DNA from: Chrysomallon squamiferum
Lineage: Eukaryota; Mollusca; Gastropoda; Neomphalida; Peltospiridae
Assembly (NCBI GenBank): GCA_012295275.1
Contig: CM022665.1
Span: 31,302,957 to 31,366,956 of the forward strand
Direction of reading: 5' to 3'
DNA: 64,000 bases
The notes under the pieces were generated by a model, which was given only the letters and a program-made list of their open reading frames with translations, searched no databases and was not told the origin of the DNA. This document shows, one piece after another, positions 1 through 11,824 of this stretch. Each line of letters begins with the position of its first letter. Within the stretch, counting starts at the first letter, position 1. Both the position numbers and the translations under genes were made by a program.

Positions 1-222
1 AAGGATTTATAAAAAATCATTAGCAATGTTTGTATATAATTAAAATTAAATATTAAATTATATCACTTATTATGAAAAATGTCTTGAACTGTTTCTGAAG
101 TTTTGTTTCTGTGATTATTTTAGTAAGTTGAAAAGGTTCCTATAAAAGTTACTGAGGAATCTGAAACATTCATTTCTTCAGATCTTTTTGTAAATTAATA
201 AAAATAAATTCTATCAATTCAG

Positions 223-360
223 ATGTTAAAAGAGGCTCATGTCGACTGGGTGTTTCTTCACTGTTTACCTAGGAAGAAGGAAGAAGTGGATGATGATATT
301 TTCTATGACAAAAATTCTCTGGTCTGGCAGGAGGCTGAGAACAGAAAATGGACTGTTATG
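223..360 (+). CDS. OTC: OTC penultimate coding exon (ornithine carbamoyltransferase)
   Basis: Ornithine carbamoyltransferase joins carbamoyl phosphate and L-ornithine to make citrulline in the mitochondrial matrix. This 46-codon exon follows the acceptor CAATTCAG and ends at donor ATG|GTAACA, phase 0 on both sides. It contains HCLP (codons 13-16), the conserved ornithine-binding motif with the active-site cysteine, then [12 protein letters not shown] and [12 protein letters not shown]. These align closely with the human enzyme ([26 protein letters not shown]). The 138-nt length equals human OTC exon 9 as I remember it. The HCLP motif is shared with other transcarbamylases, but the flanking sequence is specifically OTC-like. 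The N-terminal domain, carbamoyl-phosphate site and transit peptide lie off the left edge, so the gene is partial only because of the window. Confidence 0.95.
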
Positions 361-1066
361 GTAACATGATTATGAACATATTGAAATTAAAACGTTTTTT
401 GTGTTTAGAAATTTTAATTTGAATGGATGGAAGAATTGTGTAAATAAGTTTGCTTAAAAGATATATATATATATATTGTTTTTTTTAAAATAGAAATCAT
501 TAAGATTTAGGCATTTTCATTTAAAGTTTTATATATTTATTAAATGTGTTTATTTTAACAGCAGAGTTTTCAACATTTGGAAAATCTTTTGTTTAGTTAT
601 ATATGTATATATTTTTTTTAATTTTCTGATGTATAATATTAGCAAAATAATGTGTAATAAATTATTGCATATTTTTATAAGTCACTGGTTAATAACAGAA
701 AAAAGGGGGGATCTTTCTCAGTGTCATACATTATTTCATGAGGAATTTTTTTTTTTTTTTTTTCCCTCCCTTTAATGTGGCCTGCCTAGTGATGAGCCAT
801 GTCTCATGTGGCCTATATATTAAAAATATTGCCAAAGCCAGGTCAGGAACACACATTTTTTTTATCTGAAAAAAAGTTTTTTTTCCATTTGTTCTGGAAT
901 ATCCTTAGCATTTTTGTTGTTTTTCTTACACTAATTAGTTTCAGTTCCAGATGGGCTGTAATATAATACAGTTCAGAAACCCCCTTCCTTTCCGTTTGCA
1001 AAATTATCGCTAATCTTTTTATATAATTGTCAGTATTATATAAAAAATATTTCTCTGTTTTTTTAG
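361..1066 (+). other. OTC: Last intron of OTC
   Basis: This is a GT...AG intron of 706 bases, AT-rich, with short TA and poly-T runs. I see no exon or element inside it. Confidence 0.85.
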
Positions 1067-1138
1067 GCTGTGATGCTTCATCTGCTAACAGACTATTTAC
1101 CTGTCAGCCACAAACCAAAGTTCATGCGAGGAGGATAA
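1067..1138 (+). CDS. OTC: OTC last coding exon with stop codon
   Basis: After the pyrimidine tract and acceptor TTTTTTTAG, 23 codons and TAA complete OTC: AVMLHLLTDY, then LPVSHKPKFMRGG. The match to human AVMVSLLTDYSPQLQKPKF is clear. The human protein stops at KPKF, whereas this one carries four more residues (MRGG). The phase (0) matches the preceding exon. An ATG at 1027 opens a frame through the intron in this region, but that start has no support. Downstream AATAAA motifs at 1727-1732 and 1794-1799 are candidate poly(A) signals. Confidence 0.93.
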   Translation, partial: AVMLHLLTDYLPVSHKPKFMRGG

Positions 1139-2510
1139 TCTCAATCTTATTTATCCATTACATCAGAAAAAAATGTTTAATACACATTTTATATCAGATT
1201 GATATGCAGCTTACATAAAATGCTTAATATTATTTTAAATACAGATATTATTTTTACTTGTTAAGGATCTTTTTATAGCTTATATACATATATTTGGTGC
1301 AATTCACATTTATATACTAAATAACTTACCTGTAGGATATATATTTGAGACTTCTGAAACATAAATATATATGTCAAAATTCTGTTTTTCATCAGTTTTC
1401 TAATTGGATCATTTTCTTTTTGGTCTTTAATTATTAAACTAATTTTTATTTTGTGTTACCTTTTTATTAAAATAATATATTGATTTTAAAATGTTTTAAA
1501 TTATTCTTTTTTCATAAACTATACTCTTGTTTTAATTGTGTTACCTAAATTTTTTATTTTTTACAAATATATTTGTTGATTGTAGATAATTAAATGTTTT
1601 GTCTATCCCATATTTTTTGCTCATTTGTTGAGGCATTTAAAAGCATTTATAATTTATTTATTTAACTGCCTAAATAGATTTTTATTTACCAAGTTGTTAG
1701 CATAATATATTGATATTGTACTTTGAAATAAATCTATATTTTTGTATTAAAGATATAATAGATTTATATTTTTGTTTGCTTTTCTTTAAGCAAAATAAAT
1801 ATACTGTTTCGTTTTTCTGTCAAGATACTGGTTTGAAGTTAAAGGGAATTTGGCAATAAATAATCGGATGCTCAGTAAGTAGCAGTTTCTTTTGATATTT
1901 ATATGGTTATAAAGTATTTTGTGTGCAGCATATTTTATATTGTATTTATTTCTGTAACAGGTTTTTGAATTTCATTAAAAAGCAGTTTTAAAATATTCTC
2001 TGTCAGTTTCTCCTTGGTGCACATCAAAAGTATTTGAAATGTATTTTTTCACTGATTATTATTCCTTGTAGTGGTTGTGATTTTAAATTTCCTTTTTGTG
2101 GAAATATATTTTTTCTATGTAATAAAAACATTTATCAACTTCATAGAAAAAATTTGTTTACTTTTTATGTAAATCATAAATGTGTAATTTTTTGCAGGTA
2201 AAGTTATGCATATTCTTTAACTGCAAAACAAATGGATATTTCAGAAAATACTTTTAATGTGACATATATTATAACCTGTCAGAGTGCCTGTAGTGGTCAA
2301 CATACACTGAGTAACAGAAGCATCTGAAGCATTTTGAGATACACAAAAGATTTCTTTCTGCAAATCTGCATGGCAGCAGTGGACAACCTTATGCACATAC
2401 TCTTTAACCAAATGTATAATATAGCCATATCATAATACATATAACCATAGAATAAAAATGTGTTTATTATGTTATTAAATAAAACATCTTTCTTATACAG
2501 AAAACCCCCC

Positions 2511-2550
<40 letters not shown>

Positions 2551-3517
2551 ATTTAGACCAATAAAGAAAACAAACTACACAATAAGATATATATTACACA
2601 TTTATTGCTGTATACAAATACTATAATATATTCACAGGTCACATGGGAGAAAGCATGTAACCAATCACATGCTTTGTACTATTTTTTTAAATACACATTG
2701 GTAACAATTATTAGCACCCTTGTGTGCCATGCTTTTTAACTGTAAAAACTTGGTCACCATTTTCTGTATACTTCTGTCGATATGAGTAAAAAATAAATGA
2801 AATATCTTTTACGTATATGAATTGAAAAGCACTAGAATAGAAAATACAAAATATATGCTGCACAAAGTGAACATTTTAATTATACATTTTACTTTAAAAT
2901 GTAGACTAGACATAGCAATAGGCACTCAAATTTTATTTTAATTTTTCTTTATTTTCAAAAGAAAGAAAAACAAAAGATTTTATCCATTCATTTTCTAGTC
3001 TAAGGCCTTGTTAAAATCAAGAGACATATTTAATACAGAAACATCATTTTGTTTTCTTAGAACAAAACAATTTCTTACCTATATCCATGTTAATTTAAAG
3101 AATAACACCAATGCTATTAAAGCAACATGAAAACTATTCAGTCAATAAAATAAAAAACATTTACTTTTGTTTTTGGAAGACCATACATTTATTCAAAGAT
3201 TTAAAAAGTTTAATTAAAAGGAAATGAATTCTAGATCATTTTGTGTTTATTTATTTTTAAACTTAAAAAAAAAAAAAAAAATGTTACCCGAAATCTTTGA
3301 CGAAATCCACGAAACCACTATTATTTATTTTACACTGTAAAAGAATCCATCTTTAAAATACTTTTAAAGAAGAAAAACAGAAATGTAGGACTATGATTGA
3401 GAATCATAATTTAAAAACTATTTTCATTTTCTGAGTAGAGTACACAAAACAATATATAACAAAAGACTAATAATTCAAAATTATACATGTATCTGCTTGT
3501 TATATATATTATAGAGG

Positions 3518-3558
<41 letters not shown>

Positions 3559-5959
3559 CCCCAATATAATTCATTTTAATTTCTTTTTTTAAATGAAAAC
3601 AGTATAGATAAATACACTGTAACATGAAAATATATTTTACTAGTTTTCAAGTTCAATAGTCTCCACTTGTTATCCATCATTGTGAATGTATTCCTGGAAT
3701 AAATACAGCTGGAGATTCAATTCTAAACAATATAGATTTTAATTTTTTTATTTTAAAAAGCACCCTTTATATATATAGTTTGACTTTTTAAAACAAGTAG
3801 CTAAAATGTAAAATATATAAGGAGATTTTTTAAATTAAAAACCCCCACAAAAGTGCTATTCCTGCAGTCTGGTACTAAATGCAGAAATACAACAAAATAC
3901 AACAGAACAGAAACAAACAAGCAAAAAGTGCAATAAAAAAAAAAAAAAAAAAAGGACTATAAACAAACCAACAAAATGAGTATAAGAGTATTACAGCACA
4001 GTACAAGTTAATAAATTATACAGCCTTTACTCTGATGGTGTTATTTTTTAAAAATCCAGTATATATGGATTATAATGTGCACAAATTAGGAATAATTATT
4101 AATTTTAAATCTTAAATGTACATACTGATGTATTTCTGATCATTTTTAGATACAAATCACAAGTCAGTATATTAATAATGCTTTAAACAACTGACACCAA
4201 AGAAGTTTGGGTTGACGTCATCAGCTAAAAAATTAAAATAAACTAATTATAATATTAATACCAGTAATATACATTACTACCTAAATATAGCTTATAAATT
4301 AATTTGTATTTAATTTCCACATAATTTGCATAATGATTTAAAAAAAATTTTTTTTGAAAACTTCACAACCTGTCATTGAAAAAGGCATTTTTGTAATTCA
4401 TCAGAAATCAACATTGATAGATCCAGCATTTTTTGTGGGGATGGAAGAGAAATGGCCAATGTTTGCCTGCTTTAAGTTCTTTTTAAACAGTCCTCCTACT
4501 TATTAAGATTAATTATATAATAATTACATTGTATATATATATATATGTGTGTGTATATATATATATATAATAAAATCTATATAGTGGATCCAGTGAGTTT
4601 TTTGGGATAGGAGAGTGATGGCTAATGTTCACCTTCTTTTGAGTTCTTACTGAACACTTCTCCTACTTTAACAAAAGAAATTTATACTACAACACTTACA
4701 TAATAATAATAATAATAATTTTAAAATAATAATAATAAAATATATAACATACATAAAAGCCAAAAGAGTTACTTATGTTGAAAAAGAAAATAATGTGGCT
4801 GCCATTAATATATATATATGTAAACAAAACATTTACAAAGTCATCTGCAAAAACATGCCTGGTGTTTTAATTTGGAAAAGTTGAGAAAATATTCCTCAAT
4901 GCTGATAGTAAAAAATAAAAGAAAGCTGTGAGTACAAATTAGACTAATATTATTATAATACATGTCAGGTCTGTAGTCATCTTTTTAAACAGAAAAGTAA
5001 AAAGAAATTGTAAAAAGATGTTTAACACACACTGACCTTCTACCATGTGTCATTCAAATTTTCAATCATTTGTGTTTTCATCAGTCATTCAAGATATCAG
5101 TAAATAAAAACATGCTAGCATGTTAAAACACATGTTTATAAAAATTCAAACTTCATAATTAACTACAAATTAGTTTTCTTAATCTACACACATATTTTAA
5201 GTCTAAATACACTTGAGTATCTAGTTATGTTTTAAAAATTTAGTATATGAATAGAAAATATTTTGGCTTAACAAGAACCTGTGTTTGAGGTAAAGTATAA
5301 AAATATATGAATATAAAAATGTAACATGTTGTTTTTTAAATTAAAAAGCAAAATAAAACTAATCTTAATAATGTTTTTACAATAAGTGAACAAAATTAAA
5401 AACATTTGTATAAAAAAAAAAAAATAAAAAAAATGTTTTTGGTGTTTTTCCTTCTTTTCCAAAAATAAGATATAATGCTCTGCATGTTTTTATAAAGAAG
5501 ATAAAGTTATGGAGGGAAAAAAAAAAGACAGAACTAACCTACTGTGTTAAGATGAACAAGACTTGAAATTCTGCCTTTTAACAAACTGAACAAATATAAA
5601 GGTTTTAAAAACACAATAATTTTTAAAGACTGGTCAAATTTTTATTTAAACGAGTAAATGGCTTCTTCATCCAAATTTGGCCATTGTCACCATTCATATT
5701 AAATCACTTCTAGACAGTAAAAAGTCACACTGAAGAACTTTCAGTTGAAAACCAGCACATGTTGTCAAAAATGAGGAAAATTCAAAATCAATGTTCAGAT
5801 AATGGTAGAGATGAGGTCTTCTGTTAAGTCTGGCTCATTCTCTGTGTAATGTGGTTTTATAAAGATTCTTTAACAAAACAATTTTGAGCAGAATGCTGGT
5901 CACATCTTCACAATGACGATGATGATAAAAAATGTACTGCTGCTGTGGAAGATGCTGGA
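1139..5959. other. 3' UTRs of OTC (+) and DMD (-) and the convergent intergenic region
   Basis: No coding potential was found on either strand. The OTC 3' UTR probably ends near the AATAAA motifs at 1727-1799. On the minus strand, the first poly(A) signal after the DMD stop is the complement of TTTATT at 5641-5646, but many more AT-rich candidates follow, so the UTR end is uncertain. The region holds a TA run (2515-2547), an A32 run (3526-3557), poly-A runs near 3267 and 3933, and a duplicated block of about 85 bp (4420-4501 and 4587-4672). Confidence 0.7.
4420..4672. repeat. Two-copy duplication in the DMD 3' flank
   Basis: GATCCAG...TTTTTTG.GGGAT..AAGAG..ATGGC..ATGTT...AGTTCTT...CTCCTACTT is present at 4420-4501 and again at 4587-4672. 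TA and TG dinucleotide runs lie between the copies. Confidence 0.75.
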
Positions 5960-6090
5960 TTAGATGGGTTTGCTGTTTCCATCTTCAGGGACTGCAGCAC
6001 CATCTTCATTTGTCATCACAGTGACAAGTGTTCCCACCTCTTTTCCCACCTGACCCGCCAGGTGAAACAGATTGCCAACATTGTTTGGAC
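5960..6090 (-). CDS. DMD: DMD last coding exon and stop
   Basis: Acceptor AATCCCACAG, phase 1 in, residues 931-973, then [23 protein letters not shown] then VTVMTNEDG resembles a C-terminal motif of invertebrate dystrophins as I recall them. Vertebrate DMD ends differently (GKPMREDTM). The 3' UTR follows at 5959 and below. Confidence 0.9.
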
Positions 6091-9000
6091 CTGTGGGATT
6101 TCAAATATAAAAATGATTTAATTTATTTCTAGTTTAATTCTTTTGTAATACCATTATTTATGTAAAAAATTATATTTCATGTTAAGATTAAAATTAATAT
6201 CAGTTCTTTTTATAGATTTCAGGATGATAAATTTATAACTGAATGAAAAAAAAAGATATATATAATAAAAAAAAAAGATATTAATAATAAATGGATTAAT
6301 ATTAATATCTTGAAGCAGAAAAGCAAAATTTTACCTTTAGTTCTATCAGCATTGTAAGCACTACCATCTCCAATAATCTCACTCAATTCATCATCATGTC
6401 CAGAGTTCATTAGATTTGATCCTAAATAAGTAAATTAATTTTCTAAATAAATAAATTAACTGTCTTTTTGTCAAAAATAATACAAATTTATCAGTGGTTT
6501 CATGTTAAAAGTCACTATTTGAAAAGTGCTGGATTATATAATTCAGACACATTTAAGAAATAACATCATCAATTTTCTGGAAAGAATGACAAAATTGCTA
6601 ACCATAAAAATATTTACAATTACAAAATACCTAAAAATCAAAGAGACATTAGAGATTATTTGTCTTGGATTTATAAATTAATACTGTCAGTATGAATATC
6701 TGTTGGGAAATCGCCTTAAACACATCACAGTGTAATAAATAAAAAGTTCTAAACAAATGTCACACTTGATTCATATAAAAACATTTCAGTATAAATAATA
6801 ATACAGGATCTATATTACAAACAAGTTGTTCATCTCTTTTACTTTATTGTCAGTTCTAAACAAAAGTAAAAGAACTCTAATTAAAGATTATGAATACTGA
6901 AATTCTATTAATATTATCAACACAAGTTTTAATACTGTAAAAAATGTTTTATTGTTTTTAAAATTAACATACCTGACACATGGCCATTCCCATTCATTTG
7001 TGGGGTGGATTCCAGATTTGGTGTGAAGCGGTATCGCACTGGACCACCCTGCAGAGAACTCACTGAGGAGGAGGGTGTGGTCATTGGACTCTCCCGATAC
7101 GAGGAGTTCATTGACACAGGGGTGCGAGGATCTTGTGGCTGGAATAATAATAATAAAACGAATTATAATAATTGTTGTAACAGCAGTGGTAGTACTATAC
7201 CAGTAGTAGTATTAGTATGTGAAAGGTAGAAGCAGCAGTAGTAGCAATAATAGTAGTAATAGTATTTGTAGTAGCAACAGATGTAGTGTTAGTATTAATA
7301 ATAGAAGTAATATTTTGTACATCAGTGATATGATGAAACAGTTATTTGTTTGCTTGTTTTTTCCAGAAATTTCAGGATATTTAGTAGAAAGAAAATATTA
7401 AAATTTAAATATATAAAATAATTTCTTGATTATGAATCAGTGAAAATTTAGAACAAAATAAAAAAATACAAGTGAAAAAACTTATGAAGCCTACCTTGAC
7501 TTTTACAACCATGTTTGAGCTGCACTGATCACAGATGAAAAACTTTCGCAACTTAAAACAATATTCTTATACTTGTTTTTGAAACCCTGCTGAGACTTAT
7601 CTTAAAACTGCTCATCTTTAGCAGAAATGAGTGAAAATATCTCAACAGAAAAACAAATTATTTTTTTATCTTTCATGTAAAAAGATTCTTCATCTGACCC
7701 ATGCTGCTCTTCAAGACACTAACAAAGGTTACTGAGTTTGGGAGATAAAAAAAAAATCCCCAAGAGTCAGGTTACGAGGGTGATAACTCTATGTGTTCAT
7801 CATGCTTGATTTAATTAGAAATTCTAAGTGTAACTTGAGAATCTGAACTGTAGACTCAACATAGTTATATTAACTGCTGTGATGTGTTTTAATTTTGTTC
7901 ATGGTGCTGTGACACACACAAAACAAGACTAAACAGAATAAAGGTAAAAAAAAAAAAAAAAAAAAAAAAAAATGGTAGATAATTCAAACTTTATAATTTG
8001 AATGGTTGCCAAGTTTTTAGATAAATCCAAATTAAATTAACAATTAGAAACTCTTGAATGTTATTGAATGTTATGTATAATTACTTTTAGTTTAAAACAA
8101 GTCCTTGAAAGTAAATGGGGTTTATTTATTTAATTTTGTTCATGTTATTTTTTTAAATTATCAAATTATAAGTTGGAAATTGGAAATATTAAGTAAACTT
8201 ATTATTCAATGTAAAAATATTAATTAACTGATCTGTGTGATATGAATGAATTATAACTTTTGTAAAATAAATTAACAAACCTAATCTACATGGTATAACT
8301 AATTTTAATTTGAACTGTAGTAAAGAAAATTAACTAAACTGATATATGTGGTATGAACAAATTTTAACTTGAACTTTTGTAAAGTTAACTAACCTGATCT
8401 AAAAGCTGCCTTAAACGCTGTAACTGGGCTTCAAGTTGACGATTGTGGTCCTCCAAAATCCTCATTCTGGCTTCAAGCCTTCCCTTATGTTGCCGTAGCA
8501 ACTTAGCCTCAGCAATCATTTCCTCATCTCTGCTTGTGTTGCTGTCACCATCTTCTGATCTTGCTACGCTGTCTTCGTGGGTGTTGTTCACTTCACGTAG
8601 TCTGTCATACTCAGCTTGTAATGTTCTAGTGAAGATTAAAAAACAAAACATTTTTAAACAATATTTATTTCTTGTTGTTTTGTTTAGTTAACAATTTTGC
8701 TATGAACAGTGATACAGGTATATAAATTATGAAACTTGGTTAAAAAAATTTATGTTCTGAATTTGATTTGTAAGAAGTTAAATTTTTAGTACAAATATCC
8801 TGTGATTCAACAATCAAAGACAGACTTGTATTAGAAATGATTAAACTAATACTTACTTGTTTTCTTCCTCCAAATCTTTGATCATGGCTTCCAGTTCTGA
8901 ACGCTGCTCAGAATCAACAGCCATCATAATCTGCATTGGACTTTTCAGCTGAAATAATAACAATAATCAATTACAAAACAATCACGTAGAAATGGAAATT

Positions 9001-10651
9001 ATTTGTCCTTCAATAAAGTATTTATGTATTACTTACTTAGTATTACTTATTTATATACTTACAGCATGTGATGATGTGTTTCCATTCAAACTCTGACAAT
9101 ACTGGGCTATCAAATTATGCTCATCTTCTCTGTAACAAATGAGAAGAAAAAAACAATGAAAGAATTTATCAAAATGTTCTTTAATTATTTTGACTTCTGA
9201 CACAATTAAAACTATTACTCCAAGTTAGTATTTTCTTCAAAACTATACTTAATATAGTATTACATGTGTATAATAAAGGATCTTTTGTTCATAACTGATA
9301 CCAAATTAATGCATAACTGATTTTAACATATGTTACAAAAGGTTTTCTGTCTTTCTCAGACTGTTTTTAACTTTAAAGACTGTTTTTTTTTTTCCCTCCA
9401 TCTTTAATCTCTGTGTCTCTCTCTCCCATCCTTCCCATCTTTCACTTATTTACTCACACACAAAAGCAATACTTACGAGTCTGGTGTGGATGATGCATGC
9501 CGTTGTTCTACTTCTGCCAAGCGGTTTGCATAGAGTTCAAGACGAGAATGCATGTCCTGAGAAATGCTGTGCTGTGGAGATGGAGAGGGGCTGAAACAAG
9601 ATGAAATTTATAAATAACAAATACAGGATGGTTCTAATAAAACATGATCTCTTTCAATTATATGAATTAATAAACTCCCTCAAAAACACCTGCATAGAGA
9701 ATGTTCCGTATTATGTCAGTCAGTATAAAAACAGCAATCAAGATAAAAAAAAAATAATAATAATAATAATAATAATAAAATAAATAAAAATAAATAAAAT
9801 GAATCAAAGTGACAAATTAGAATTCAGCAGGTAATTTCTATAAAAAGAAAGGAAGAAAAAGAAGAAAAAAAGAGGCCATTTTATCAGTATAAAAGCACTC
9901 AGTGCTTCATCAATCAAACAGACATAATAGACTAAATAAGGAGTGGTTAAAACTTTTTTCTTTTTTTTCTCTATCACCAGCACTCACTCAATAAAACCAT
10001 CTTTTCACTGAAGTACAATGTATGACTCATGTTTTTGCACTTAAGCTGGAAACTACTGTTGATAATGTGATTGAGTCATTAACTAGCAGAACTGTGAAAT
10101 CATGTAAAATAATGGTATCAGGAGTGGTATGGTTCAGGTGTATGGTCATGTGTTAGCTGGCAGAAAACATGCTTGGAAGTGTATAAATTATCAGCTTGTT
10201 TCCATCTAAAAATGTTAATGTATACTTTGCCGGAGTTCCGAACAAGTCAAAACAACAACAAAAATAAACATGCAAAAATCTTTTGACTCTGTGACTGTAA
10301 GGTTTATTATGTCTTAGAGTTAATAGTGTTAGGTAAGTGGGATAAATAATTGAAATTTTGATAATATTCCTTATTATCCTAACATTGCTTTATTGTGTTA
10401 TGACTCCATTTTCAATTAATTTTTATTTTCTTGAACGTGTGACATTTCCTTGGATAGAAAACTATTATTATCCTGTTTTATGACTCTTCAGTGTATAAAA
10501 AAACATCATTGTTTAAATATTGTGTAATTCAATATAATCTTCTTTAACTCATTAATTATTATTGATTTTAGGTTACAGCTTTATCACCATAGTAAAAATG
10601 TGTGTGTGTGTGTGTGTGTGATAACAACAACAGCAATGAAGATTTGAAAAA

Positions 10652-10686
<35 letters not shown>

Positions 10687-11745
10687 ATTCTCAGATATGG
10701 TCATTTATGAAACATGCCTCTCAAGTTAAAATAACTAATTTGGCAAACTGCAACACTGACCAAAGTTAACATCCATGTTGTTTGTTCACATACCCAGAAC
10801 ATGATATTTAAACCAAGTTATAAAGCTGTAATGGAATGATTTGGTAACTGTTGTCAAATAAAGTAAAGATATTACCATAATGGCCGGATATTAGATTGTA
10901 ATGATGCCATTATGATTAACGTGCATGCACACTTAATAAACAGCTCCATTCAAACTCAATTTCATGCTTGAACAGAAAACCAGCCAATATGTGATAGCTA
11001 AGGTAATAGTTGCATGCCAGAAAAAATAAAGAGAACAGATTAAAAAAATAATAATAAAAAAGAAGAAAAAAATTTAGAGTTTCAGAAAATAACTAAGAAT
11101 TTTTATTGACGATTTGAAGAGCATTATAATATATAGGGTACTAAAGGATTTTGATTCAGCAATCAAAAACATAAAAAAACAATAATAATAAAACAAAATT
11201 TAAAAATAATAATAATAATAATAAATAAACAAAAATAAAAAATATAATAATAATATTAAATAATAATAATAACAAAATAAATAAATTAAAAAAATAAAAG
11301 TGAAAAGAAAGAAAAAGAAAAAAGAAAAGAAAGAAAGCATCCAACATCAACACAAAACCCCTGAAAACATCTAAGTCTTTCTTCTAAGATTACATAAATA
11401 CATAAAGCCAAATCATTTTAAAAGTGTGACATATCAGAAACAGGTATCAAAGGACATACTAGATGGTGAAAATAAAATTGTATTGTACAGATTAAAAACT
11501 CGTAATGTTCTCTAGAGACTATAATTTGATGTATTATTCAAAACAACTGTTGTATGACAGATGTGTCATATACAGATGAACATAAAAATCAACCATGGTT
11601 CATCAGATGATATTTTACTCTAACTGAATTAAAAATCTCAGTGCTGATGATGTGACACGACAAGGGAATTCAAGGGAAGTAACAGAATTTCAGGTAAAGT
11701 ATGCCACCTTTAATATACTTTTTACATGGATATAACTTTCAAAAT

Positions 11746-11824
<79 letters not shown>

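Larger units (their letters stand above)
6091..9476 (-). other. DMD: Introns among the DMD tail exons
   Basis: Introns of roughly 130 to 1255 bases separate the exons listed here. They hold a GTA/ATA-type simple repeat next to the 7138 acceptor (7143-7310), a poly-A run (7946-7972) and a degenerate repeat at 8222-8400. I see no further exon. Confidence 0.7.

Noticed and set aside
7140-7310. GTA/ATA-rich plus-strand ORFs encoding Ser/Asn runs
   Set aside because: Simple trinucleotide repeat in an intron, antisense to the DMD gene.
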